Of a stretch of DNA of 42,103 nt, positions 24,126 through 32,970 are shown piece after piece. Every line of letters starts with the position of its first letter. Position 1 is the first letter of the stretch. The stretch covers positions 1-42,103 of the forward strand of contig JAGFJO010000026.1 of NCBI GenBank assembly GCA_024102635.1, in the 5' to 3' direction. The position numbers and the translations under genes are program-made. The stretch is from Deltaproteobacteria bacterium (GTDB lineage: Bacteria > Bdellovibrionota_C > UBA2361 > JAGFJO01). The notes beneath the pieces are model-generated. The model was not told the DNA's origin, did not search any database, and saw only the letters and a program-made list of their open reading frames with translations.

Positions 24126-25313
24126 CTACCAAGTTCCGTTGTAACGAGCTGCCCAAAACAGGAATATGATCATCCCGGCGATATGCAGTACCGCACATAG
24201 AGCACCAAACGCTTTGCCGCTCCTTGGCAGCGATCCGATACTGATCCAGAAGGGAAAGTTGGGCAATAAGTACCGCGGAAAGGATTGTGGAATTCCCGAG
24301 ATCACCGGTACTAGCATGGAAAGCATACCGGTAAGCTTATAGGCTGAATCAAGAGGCCGATTATGGCGGCGGCGCAGTAGTAGCATCGCAGTCACGAATA
24401 GCGGAAAGGACGCGGCGATGACAGCGACTTCATATTAGGCAGCAGCCAAGTTTGCCTGAATGTAAGCCATGAACGATGAGACCGGCCCTTCAGGTGCCAG
24501 TCTTCCCCAAATCTTATGAATTGTGAACACGCGCAGCCATTCTCCCGTTTGCTGTCGAATGCTCATGATATGGGCCAGAAGCGGCAGATAAGCGACTAAT
24601 GACAGTGCTGTTGAACATAAAAGTAGTTTAATGCCCCTTATTCTCCTTGAGTATAGCATTGACGCGATAATTATAGGAGCGAGTACGATGCCAATCATGC
24701 GAGTAACGGCGAGCATCGAACAAGCAGCAACGCAAGGGAGAGGCGCGCCACGCTGCCCAAAAAAAAATGCGCTGATTAGCAGAAAGCAAAATACTCCCTC
24801 GGTCAGAAAACAGCTGCCGTAAAAACTGAATGGATTGATAAACAACAACAGAGCTGATCGGAAGGCGAGCGAGCGGCCCCAGCGAGGTTCTAAAAGTTCA
24901 TACAGTGTGATGCCTGCAAGCAGGAAACCAAGGTTCGAGATCAACAAGCCAGTGACCAGGACGGCTTCGAGCCTTGAAGAACATACCGATGCCAAATAAG
25001 GAAACAGTGGAAGAAAACCATCCAGAGGAATATCGGCCGTTGCCCGCGATTTCTCGTATCCGTTTACCGCCAGTGATAGGTAGGCGCCGCTATCCCAACC
25101 GGTCCAAATGCCGATCAAGGAATTTTCCGCGTACGTCCATCCTCCCTCGTGAGGCGCAAGGAAGATGGAATAGTCGCGCTGCAATACCCCTACAATCAGG
25201 AAACTGACCCTTGAAAGGAAGAATGCAGCCAATAAGATGAGCCAGGGGAACGAACTTCGGGACGAGGGAGCTAATTCCGGCTCAGCGTCTTTGCAAATTA
25301 ATGAATCGGGCAT
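24126..25313 (-). pseudogene. PIG-V/GPI-mannosyltransferase-like protein split by one in-frame TAA
   Basis: The N-terminal 292 residues show GIWTGWDSGAYLSLA and DGFLPLFPYLASV, typical of PIG-V-like mannosyltransferases, with several membrane helices. The frame stops at TAA 24435-24437 after NLAAA. Without any shift it continues YEVAVIAASFPLFV, then a typical family C-terminus with SFPRYLLPNFPFWI, to 24126. Read through, the protein would be 395 residues with one stop, the normal length. It is a recent nonsense mutation, a sequencing error or a readthrough site. Confidence 0.8.
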
Positions 25314-25554
25314 ACTTTCGGCCCAAGTTTATAGAATTCGGAACGCATCCACCAGATGGACAAAGCACCAGCGAAGAACGAAGATAGGGAATACTCACCG
25401 CTGCAACAATTCAACTATGCCTAAGGGTGCACGAGAAGCGCAAAAAGCAAGCAACAGCCGAGCCAACAAGAAGAATGTGGACTTTTTTTTGTTCGGATTC
25501 TACAATCGGTATGAGATTGCTTCGAATTGCTAGAGTGTGCGGTTCGATTAATAC

Positions 25555-25573
25555 CGCAGGCCGAAAGGCCGCG
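25555..25573 (-). terminator. Weak hairpin after the epimerase-like gene
   Basis: GGCC-GAAA-GGCC with extra CGC/GCG pairing (one bulged base) lies 7 bases after the stop of the minus-strand gene. No T-run follows, so termination is uncertain. Confidence 0.3.
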
Positions 25574-25579
25574 ATATAC

Positions 25580-26710
25580 TTATCCGCCGCTTTGCCCGAC
25601 AGCACTTCGAATGTCCATGGGGGGAGGAAGGTCGAGGCGGTTTGTCTTGTAGAATGATCGTGGATTAGCCTTCAAGAAACGTACAATCTCTGGCAAGATT
25701 CGCCTTATGCTCCTGCGATTTCTCCATCCAAGAAGTCGAGCTGCTTTACCGGTGTCAAGGGCGTAATGACTGCCGGCAAGATTGGTTATCCAAGGGCTGT
25801 TAAGCGGCTTCATATCTTTCGAGAGGCGTACACGCATCCATGCACCGACCTTTGCCACCACAAAAGGAATGCGGGCAGTCTCCCAATCCGCTTCCCCATG
25901 AATGTGGTAGCCCAGCAGCCGCTGAAGATGATCGTAACTCAAGGTTTCATCTTCGCCGATCAAGATCGTAACTGACGGAGGAAGGCGATCTCTACAAGTG
26001 ATGGTTGAACGCATGGCGTCGGTCAAGTCCTCAATGTAAACCAGTGCCTGTCCGCTTTCTAAGTCTCCCGGATAAATATGGCCGGTAAGGCGATTCTCAA
26101 ATATCCTTGCGATCTGGTTGGCGAGCGATAGATTGCGGCAGTGACTGTTATAGACACCGGCTATTCGAAGAATGGCATTTGAATCCGCCGGACTGCTCTG
26201 CAAGATTATCTTTTCAGCTCTCAGCTCGTGCCTGCTATGACCAATTCGAGTTTCAAGCGGCGAGTTTTCGTTGATTGTTTCGCCGGGCCGGCAGGGTTCA
26301 TGCACGGTCATCGAACTCAGAAACACGAACTGCTCCACATTACTGAAATTGCGCCTGATCCCCGCAAGCAGGAGACGCGTCCCATCGACGGTAAGTTTCT
26401 CAGCCGCCGCTGAAAAACGGTGCAGATGATCGCAGTAAGGCGCCGCCAAATGGACGACAGATGCAAGGTCGCTGCCGAAGGCTGATTTGGCCGATCTTAG
26501 CGCCTCATGGGTGGCGCTTTCCGACAAAAGATCAGTTTTGATAAAGTGCATGCCACAGTGGCTCGCATCAAAGCACGGAGGTCCGGCGCGGCGATCGATT
26601 CCGACAACCTGGTAGTCCTTGCGAAGAGAGGCGCAAAGGGCGGTACCAATAAAACCACTGCATCCAGTAACCAGCACGACTGGCTTCATGGCGTGCTTAC
26701 TCACTTTCAT
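25580..26710 (-). CDS. NAD-dependent epimerase/dehydratase-family protein with altered active site
   Basis: This 376-residue extended SDR has the Rossmann motif GCSGFIG at 16-22, HLAAPYCDH near residue 90 and FLSSMTVHE near residue 133. The usual catalytic YxxxK is replaced by I-G-H-S-R (Ile156 and Arg160). It therefore may not catalyse the standard epimerase chemistry. An in-frame ATG at 26689 is an alternative start; neither has a strong ribosome binding site. It sits in the glycosyltransferase cluster and would act on a nucleotide-sugar-like ligand, or only bind one. Confidence 0.85.
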   Translation of the reverse strand: MKVSKHAMKPVVLVTGCSGFIGTALCASLRKDYQVVGIDRRAGPPCFDASHCGMHFIKTDLLSESATHEALRSAKSAFGSDLASVVHLAAPYCDHLHRFSAAAEKLTVDGTRLLLAGIRRNFSNVEQFVFLSSMTVHEPCRPGETINENSPLETRIGHSRHELRAEKIILQSSPADSNAILRIAGVYNSHCRNLSLANQIARIFENRLTGHIYPGDLESGQALVYIEDLTDAMRSTITCRDRLPPSVTILIGEDETLSYDHLQRLLGYHIHGEADWETARIPFVVAKVGAWMRVRLSKDMKPLNSPWITNLAGSHYALDTGKAARLLGWRNRRSIRRILPEIVRFLKANPRSFYKTNRLDLPPPMDIRSAVGQSGG

Positions 26711-26810
26711 GAATCTTTAACGCCTCAAAATATTCTAGATTTAAGTAAGAGTTTTATAAAAATGAACAATGGGCCGCATGAGCTCTCTCGACGAGGAGGA
26801 GTCAAGCGCT

Positions 26811-27494
26811 CTAGGTGCCGCTGTCAGGCGGCGGTAAGCGGGGTCTTATTACCTCCAAGAACAGGTCTGCAATCAACTGATGGCCTTCATCACTGGGATG
26901 GAACCCGTCATTGCTGACCTGAAAATTCTCTATATCGACGGCAGCAAGGTCTACAATTGGAACACCGTACTGACCTGCCAAATCCGCAATTATTGAATTA
27001 AACTGAGCAATGCGGGCAGGAGTGACGTCCTGGTCCGGGTTCTGTTGAAATCGGGGAAGCTGGGTCAGATCTGGAAAATTGGCGATCACCACCAGAGCGG
27101 GGGTTTCCGACGAGAGACGGCGCAAGATCTCATCAAGATCGCTTCTAAAACTATCTGGCGCCACGCCCGCTACCAGGTCGTTAACTCCCGTAAAAATCGT
27201 TACCAGTTCCGGGTTCTCTTCCACCGCCACGGGCAATTCAATCTCTTCAACTTCATCCGTTTCTGCGCCGGGAATTCCAAGATTAAGCAAACCCACATCG
27301 TACCCATCTGCTTCCAGCGCATCTGCTATCTCAAACACGTATCCTTCATCTAACGGTGTGGCTCCGATTCCGGTAGCGTCGCTTGCCCCCATGGCGACAT
27401 ATTCGAATTCACCGCTGGAAGATCCATCGCATGATGCTACTAGCCAGGGAAGCATCAGAGAGAGGAGAGCCGGGAAAATTTTTTTCAATGTCAT
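26811..27494 (-). CDS. GDSL/SGNH-family lipase-like lipoprotein
   Basis: This 227-residue protein begins with a lipoprotein signal (MLPWLVAS then Cys22). The SGNH blocks are present: GASDATG with nucleophile Ser38, NLGIPG with its Gly, TGVNDL with its Asn, and DGFHPSDEGH with Asp196 and His199. It would be an outer-membrane- or inner-membrane-attached esterase or deacetylase that works in the periplasm, perhaps on acylated glycans made by the neighbouring cluster. It follows the DASS transporter after 56 bases. Confidence 0.9.
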   Translation of the reverse strand: MTLKKIFPALLSLMLPWLVASCDGSSSGEFEYVAMGASDATGIGATPLDEGYVFEIADALEADGYDVGLLNLGIPGAETDEVEEIELPVAVEENPELVTIFTGVNDLVAGVAPDSFRSDLDEILRRLSSETPALVVIANFPDLTQLPRFQQNPDQDVTPARIAQFNSIIADLAGQYGVPIVDLAAVDIENFQVSNDGFHPSDEGHQLIADLFLEVIRPRLPPPDSGT

Positions 27495-27550
27495 CGGAGC
27501 AGCAATATCACCGGCGTCGAGCTCCCGACAGGATGTGGATCATACCGTGC

Positions 27551-29005
27551 CTAGTTGGCAAGCAGCGGCAATACAATCGGCCAGAATGTGAAAAAAGCAA
27601 TCATTGTTATGGCGATCCCTAGGAGATCAAAAAAGACGCCGGCACGCAACAGATCCGTGCGTGGGACCTTCTTTGTGCCAAAAATAATTGCGTTTGGTGG
27701 AGTTGAGACAGGCAGCATAAATCCGAAGGAGCTGCCAAAAACGCAAGCTAAGGTCAGCATCAGCACCATATCCTGTCCCTGAACGCCAAGTCCGCCGAGA
27801 AGAACCGGGATCATAATCGAGGCAGCGGCCGTATTGGAAGCGAACTCGGACGTCAGTAGCGATACTACAACAATTAATAGCACTGTTACGGCAAGTGAGT
27901 TCCCCCCAAGTGTGAATAACAATGTATTTATCTCTCGCGCTACACCTGTATGCTCCAGCATGGCACCGAGAGTAAGTCCGCCCCCAAATAGAAATAAAGT
28001 TCCCCAGTCAATGTCTTGACTGTCGCTCCAGGTCAAGTTTGTCTTACTGCTTGCCGAAGAGGCAGGAAGCATGAAAAGCAACGTTGTTGCCGCGATAGCT
28101 CCCACTCCAAGGGGCAAGCGATCTGCAATTGATTCTAGTATACGTGAGCCGGGGAAAAGCCATGAGACAGCCTCTGGCAATGTCCAGAGTGCGACCGCGC
28201 AGCTGAAGGCGAACATAACTTGCATCTCTTCTCGCTTGAGTGGCCCCAGATCCCGAAGCAAAGCTCTAAAATGGTGCTGTAGCTGCTTTTGCGATGCGCT
28301 TTTAGGTACCGGGAAAAGCCTGCGTATCAGAAAAATTAGAGCGGCTAGCATGAAGAGCGAGCACGGAAGTGCTACAGACATCCAACCGAGAAAGGAGACG
28401 GCGATGCCCCGCTCTTCCAACAGTCCGATTGCTATTAAATTAGGGGGTGAACCTATAGGAGTTGCAAGGCCGCCGATGCTGGCGGCAAATGCCATTGTGA
28501 TGAGCAATTGCAGGGTGAAGTTCTTGGTGACCGTTTCATCAAAGTGAGGGCGATATACCTCGACAATGCCGAGGCATATCGGCACCAGCATTGCACATGC
28601 CGCCGTGTTGGAGATCCACATACTAATGATCCATGAGAATAAGGCAACGCACGCAGTGACCGAGGCTGCCGAGGAGGCCGCCCACCTAATGGAGAGAAAA
28701 TAGTACGCGAGGCGAAGATGGAGCCTATGTTTCTCCATGGCTTTGGCTAAGAAGAAACAGCCGAGAAAAAGGAAAATGATCTCATTGCCGAAATTTGCGA
28801 ATGCCGCCTTCGCAGGCATAATTGCGAGCACCGTGATAAGCACAGGAATAAGAAGTCCGGTTACAGCCAGCGGCAGCAGCTCGCTGAACCACAGAATGGC
28901 GACAGTAAGAAAAACCCCCTTCGCCTCCGCATTTTGTACCGATAGTGCGACTAGTATCGCACTAGGAAGGCTTATGATAAGGAGCAGCGTAATTACTCGT
29001 GCCAT
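27551..29005 (-). CDS. DASS/SLC13-family sodium-coupled anion symporter
   Basis: This 484-residue protein has about 11 membrane helices and both family SNT motifs, WISNTAACAMLVP near residue 130 and SEFASNTAAASIMIP near residue 395, followed by the conserved PP..N sequences (GSPPNLIAIG and STPPNAIIFG). The family imports sulfate, dicarboxylates or tricarboxylates with Na+; substrate choice is not visible. It starts 16 bases after the GT2 gene on the same strand. A second, ABC-type sulfate importer begins 10 kb away, so sulfate could be the substrate, but this is not established. Confidence 0.92.
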   Translation of the reverse strand: MARVITLLLIISLPSAILVALSVQNAEAKGVFLTVAILWFSELLPLAVTGLLIPVLITVLAIMPAKAAFANFGNEIIFLFLGCFFLAKAMEKHRLHLRLAYYFLSIRWAASSAASVTACVALFSWIISMWISNTAACAMLVPICLGIVEVYRPHFDETVTKNFTLQLLITMAFAASIGGLATPIGSPPNLIAIGLLEERGIAVSFLGWMSVALPCSLFMLAALIFLIRRLFPVPKSASQKQLQHHFRALLRDLGPLKREEMQVMFAFSCAVALWTLPEAVSWLFPGSRILESIADRLPLGVGAIAATTLLFMLPASSASSKTNLTWSDSQDIDWGTLFLFGGGLTLGAMLEHTGVAREINTLLFTLGGNSLAVTVLLIVVVSLLTSEFASNTAAASIMIPVLLGGLGVQGQDMVLMLTLACVFGSSFGFMLPVSTPPNAIIFGTKKVPRTDLLRAGVFFDLLGIAITMIAFFTFWPIVLPLLAN

Positions 29006-29021
29006 GTCAGCTCGCGAGGAA

Positions 29022-29723
29022 CTAGATCATTTTAATTATTCGCAGAGAGAGCATCCTTAGAGCGATGCGCACCCCCTCGAATAGGGGCCACCTCATTCTA
29101 GTAGATTCAGAGTGATACCTGACAGTCACGGGTATCTCTCCTATGCGAAGCCCTTTGGATGCCATCAGGCAGCAGCAAGCCGCCTCGAAATCATATCTGT
29201 CGGGGCAGTCGAGCAGGAGAGGGACATACTCAGGGCGAATGGCCCGGAAACCTGACAACACATCGGTTAGGTGCCGGCAGGACGGAAACAAGATCCTGAA
29301 TATAAATGTTAAAGCCATACCGCCGCATCTTCTTGCAAACGGAACGTCATTGCGCATGGCATACTTGCTTCCGATGATGCAGCTAATCTGCGGGTCTTTT
29401 TCCAGAGCGGTTATCATGCGCTGGATGTCCACAGGATCGCGCTGGTTGTCAGCTCCCAAAGTGACGACACAGTCGGGCGCATAGCCGAGCGAGCATCGAA
29501 GACCGCTTTTGAACGCCGCGCCGCTTCCCATATTAGTGGGATGGGTAATAAGACGAGCACCCTCAGCAATAGCTATCTCTCCTGTACCGTCGCTGGATCC
29601 GTCGTCTACGACGATCTTAGGCGCGTCCGGATATAAATTGTTCAAATCTCTCAATACACTCGCTATCGTAGTGGCGGCATTGAATGCGGCGATGACTATA
29701 ACGAAGCTCGACTGCGTATTCAT
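29022..29723 (-). CDS. Family 2 glycosyltransferase (dolichyl-phosphate mannose synthase-like)
   Basis: This 233-residue cytoplasmic GT2 enzyme has IVIAAFNAATTI at the N-terminus, the nucleotide-binding VVDDGSSDGT, TLGADNQRDP as the DxD-type metal site, and SGFRAIRPEY. Enzymes of this type move a sugar from a nucleotide donor to polyprenyl phosphate. Its ATG overlaps the stop of the upstream membrane protein gene by four bases (ATGA), so they are translationally coupled. The lipid-linked sugar would feed GT-C-type transferases such as the neighbours. Confidence 0.9.
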   Translation of the reverse strand: MNTQSSFVIVIAAFNAATTIASVLRDLNNLYPDAPKIVVDDGSSDGTGEIAIAEGARLITHPTNMGSGAAFKSGLRCSLGYAPDCVVTLGADNQRDPVDIQRMITALEKDPQISCIIGSKYAMRNDVPFARRCGGMALTFIFRILFPSCRHLTDVLSGFRAIRPEYVPLLLDCPDRYDFEAACCCLMASKGLRIGEIPVTVRYHSESTRMRWPLFEGVRIALRMLSLRIIKMI

Positions 29724-31369
29724 TTATATGTTCTTACCACAAGGCCCTTTGAATTGCTGCATAACACTTCAAAAGCCCCAGCATTCGAAAGTTGCGGGAG
29801 GTAGCTTCTAAGGGTGGGTGGTATGACGGCGACGATATCGCCGCTAAGCATCTGGTCCTCGATCCAGCTCGCAATAGTTTTCACAAAATCCCCCTGCCAG
29901 TTCGTAACGATACTTTCATAATCCTCTGGAGCAGGAGGAGTGCGAGGGAATAACAGTGCTTCATGCCATGCTCGATCGTATCTGCCGCCCAAAATATAAG
30001 GGCCGCGTTCGGTTCTATTATTGAGCAAACACTGCAGTATCTCGCGGCTCTCGCCATTGAAAGCTGCATTGTGTAATTTGTATGTTGGAGCAAATTTATA
30101 AAGAACGAAAAAGGCAAATGTGGCTGCAGCAAAGTAACCGGTTCGCAATAGGGTCTTGCGCCCTTTCCCGGCGCTGCAAAGGGAAGCGGCGATTGGCAGG
30201 CCAATGATGGCCGATGAAAGCAAGAGCTTGTCGCCCCAATATCCGTGAACGGAATAAATATATAGAGAGACGCCATTAATAAGAACTATAAGAAGTAAAA
30301 GAGCAGCAAAGCACACCTGGCCGTCGGCAAGTTTCCGCATCAGCAGCGTGTACACTGCTACCGGAATTAAGGCGGCCAGAAAGACTGCCACAGTGGCGTC
30401 ATCAAGTATATCAGGCCCACCATGATAGGTGAGCCGGTTCATTTGAGCCCGCCATGACAGCAGCACGAATGCTGACGAGAGCGCAGTCAAAAAGGCAGCG
30501 TTCATCAGAGCTGGTATGACCGGGCGTTTGAGTAGTACAATCCAGTAGATTAGTAGAGCTGAAATGAGCGGAGGGACGTAAAGAGGGTAAATATAACCCA
30601 TGCCGATGATCAGTAGCCCTGTGGCGAGCCGGGCCGCGATCGAAACGGATGAAAACGGTGCTGTACTCATGCAAGCGAGCAGAATCAGAATACCTGCCGA
30701 TTGGGTCCAGTAGTTTCTATAGATGAGCACGCTAATGAGCATCGCGGCAATAAAAGCGGAAGCGGCAGCGAATACCGGGCCGGAACCCATTCTAATCGTA
30801 ATTGTTCCGACAGCAGTTATAATTAGAAAGTTGCAGATAAAATGTACCAGCGCTGCTGCTTGCGAACTTTCGAGCTGGAAAAGCTGCGCGACGCCCGCAG
30901 TAACTCCTGAGAAGCCCCAAGGATAGGTCCAAAGACTTCCTCCCCAATGAAGAGAATATTGCGCTTCCATCACTGTTTTATGTGATTCGTAATGCAGAAG
31001 TGCAGCTGTAATTCCGATTACATTCGCACCATCCCAATCGATGCTAGCTGGTGACCATATGTCGAACCCTACCGGCCAGAGCAGGAACGTAACCGCACCA
31101 GCCGCGCACAATAACAAGAAGGAGGAAGGCGCTTCTGGGAGAGGAACTGCACGCATGAGGAAAAAAGTCAGTACCAGTGCCGCTGGAAATGATAATAGAG
31201 AGATCTCCTTGAAAGGCACGCTTGGAAGAATGGTATCGGCCAAGAAAAGGGCGGAAGAATTGATTGAAAGAGCAAGAGTCCAAACAAAAAAAGCTGTTTG
31301 GAGGAGGCGAGCGATAATGTCGCGTAGTTGCAGCCGCCTAGGCCGGAGATCGCAGTCCATTAGCTGCAT
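29720..31369 (-). CDS. Polytopic membrane protein, probable GT-C-type glycosyltransferase
   Basis: This protein of about 549 residues has roughly 12 hydrophobic helices and a soluble C-terminal part of about 120 residues (YILGGRYDRAWHEALLFPRTPPAPEDY). It resembles polyprenyl-phosphate-sugar transferases without a recognisable subfamily motif. The start is uncertain: I use the ATG at 31369, but a GTG at 31396 follows an AAGG, and a TTG at 31438 begins the open frame. It is coupled to the GT2 gene by an ATGA overlap, which fits the donor-synthase plus transferase pairing. Confidence 0.65.
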   Translation of the reverse strand: MQLMDCDLRPRRLQLRDIIARLLQTAFFVWTLALSINSSALFLADTILPSVPFKEISLLSFPAALVLTFFLMRAVPLPEAPSSFLLLCAAGAVTFLLWPVGFDIWSPASIDWDGANVIGITAALLHYESHKTVMEAQYSLHWGGSLWTYPWGFSGVTAGVAQLFQLESSQAAALVHFICNFLIITAVGTITIRMGSGPVFAAASAFIAAMLISVLIYRNYWTQSAGILILLACMSTAPFSSVSIAARLATGLLIIGMGYIYPLYVPPLISALLIYWIVLLKRPVIPALMNAAFLTALSSAFVLLSWRAQMNRLTYHGGPDILDDATVAVFLAALIPVAVYTLLMRKLADGQVCFAALLLLIVLINGVSLYIYSVHGYWGDKLLLSSAIIGLPIAASLCSAGKGRKTLLRTGYFAAATFAFFVLYKFAPTYKLHNAAFNGESREILQCLLNNRTERGPYILGGRYDRAWHEALLFPRTPPAPEDYESIVTNWQGDFVKTIASWIEDQMLSGDIVAVIPPTLRSYLPQLSNAGAFEVLCSNSKGLVVRTYK

Positions 31370-31539
31370 AATCCCGCAGCAGCATGAGATTGTCACTCCC
31401 TTGTCTCGCTCAAAAAAGTAGTATTCCTTCCGCTGCAATCCTTGTACATCAGAGAACCTCGTGGTAGTAGCAGGAAAGAGTTGAGACGCTCTGCGATAAT
31501 ATCAATGGTTAACAAGCTCTTCATAGCTCGACGTAGGCG

Positions 31540-32895
31540 ATGGTGTTGAAACGGAAAGGGCCGTTAATTTCTGCAGCAATCTTAATCGTTGCGGCTTTAT
31601 GGTGGATGGTAACCGTGCCAGCCAGCGTGGCCCGGACGTGCCGGGACTGCGCAATAATTCTCGTGTCAATCGATACCTTGCGGTCGGATAGGTTGGGATC
31701 GTACGGATCTGCATTAGAACTTACCCCCAATATAGACAGGTTCAGCCGCGATTCTGCAGTGTTTAGGACAGCTATTGCGCAAGCGCCCTCGACTGCCGCA
31801 TCTCACGGATCCATTTTTACCTCATTAATCCCCTCGGCTCATGGAGGTTCGGTGAGCAAGAAGGCCCCGCTATCTCAAGCTCATCCGGTAATGGCTGAGA
31901 TCTTAAGTGAGCATGGATTCAGAACTGCTTCATACAATGGCGGTGGCCAGATCTCGTCTACATTTGGATTTAATAGGGGGTTCGAGATCTATGAAAGCTA
32001 TTCCGAGGGAGACTACGAGAAGGAGTATCTCGCTGACCGCTCAAAGCCGGCCCTGAAATGGCTGGAGGCGATGACCGGCCGGCCCTCCTTCCTGTTTCTC
32101 CATTCCTATGAAGTTCACCATCCTTACGCGCCGGCCGAGGAGTTTTGCGATGACGCTATTCGCAGCTATGCCGGGCCTCTTCCCCGCAGCGTAGACGCGA
32201 AAATTTTAAGAGCCATTAATAAGACGCGTATGCCGGCCACTGACGGCGATCGCGCTTATGTTGAAGCGCTTTATAACGCTGAAGTTCGATCAGTCGATAA
32301 AGCTTTCGGTGAATTCATAGATGCTTTGAAAGGTATGGGCCGCTATGAGAACTCACTCATAATTTTGACTTCAGATCATGGGGAAGAGTTTGGAGAGCAC
32401 AAGGCGATCGGCTGGCATTCTCACACCTTGTATGATGAACTTTTGAAGGTTCCGCTTATAATCAAATTTCCAGAGGGGCAGTTCGCGGGCAAGGTGGTTA
32501 CTCAGCAGGTAAGAAGCATCGACATATTGCCGACCGTTCTTGAGCATTTTCATATCCCATCAAACAAACACTTCCAAGGAGTTTCGGTGCTTGGGCTTTT
32601 AAGAGGAGAGAGCCTCAGTGAGGGATTCGCCGTTAGCCAAAAGGACGTGGACCGGCCGACACTTCCTGCCGCCATTCGGAACTCAGATTGGAAACTGAAC
32701 ATGGGACGGCTGTACGATATGGTTAATGATCCGGGAGAGCGAAGAAATCTAGCGAAACAGCGCCCTGAGATTTTCAACGCGTTCAAGGCAATGCTTGATT
32801 CAATCGTGTCATCCTCGGCCTCTGACGGTAATGAGGAGGTGCAGATTGATGAGGGGGCCGTAGAGCAGCTGAGAACCTTGGGTTATCTGGACTGA
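31540..32895 (+). CDS. Sulfatase-superfamily membrane-anchored hydrolase or transferase
   Basis: This 451-residue protein has an N-terminal anchor (SAAILIVAALWWMVTVPA) and a periplasmic alkaline-phosphatase-fold domain. Metal-binding residues are Asp45 in VSIDTLRSD and the SDHGEEFGEH motif. The residue in the nucleophile region is Thr85 (APSTAASHGSIFTS); the usual C/S-x-P-x-R formylglycine motif is missing. Such Thr-nucleophile relatives include phosphoethanolamine- and phosphoglycerol-type transferases, so it may modify a lipid or glycan rather than hydrolyse a sulfate ester. The C-terminus ends ALYDM-like and EQLRTLGYLD, a common ending in this group. It diverges from the GT cluster. Confidence 0.82.
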   Translation: MVLKRKGPLISAAILIVAALWWMVTVPASVARTCRDCAIILVSIDTLRSDRLGSYGSALELTPNIDRFSRDSAVFRTAIAQAPSTAASHGSIFTSLIPSAHGGSVSKKAPLSQAHPVMAEILSEHGFRTASYNGGGQISSTFGFNRGFEIYESYSEGDYEKEYLADRSKPALKWLEAMTGRPSFLFLHSYEVHHPYAPAEEFCDDAIRSYAGPLPRSVDAKILRAINKTRMPATDGDRAYVEALYNAEVRSVDKAFGEFIDALKGMGRYENSLIILTSDHGEEFGEHKAIGWHSHTLYDELLKVPLIIKFPEGQFAGKVVTQQVRSIDILPTVLEHFHIPSNKHFQGVSVLGLLRGESLSEGFAVSQKDVDRPTLPAAIRNSDWKLNMGRLYDMVNDPGERRNLAKQRPEIFNAFKAMLDSIVSSSASDGNEEVQIDEGAVEQLRTLGYLD

Positions 32896-32970
32896 TTAAA
32901 CGGCAAACTCGGTGGTTGCGGCCTTCTGCGATGCCAATATAATGGAGGCTAGTCAGCGTGAAGATTGCCG

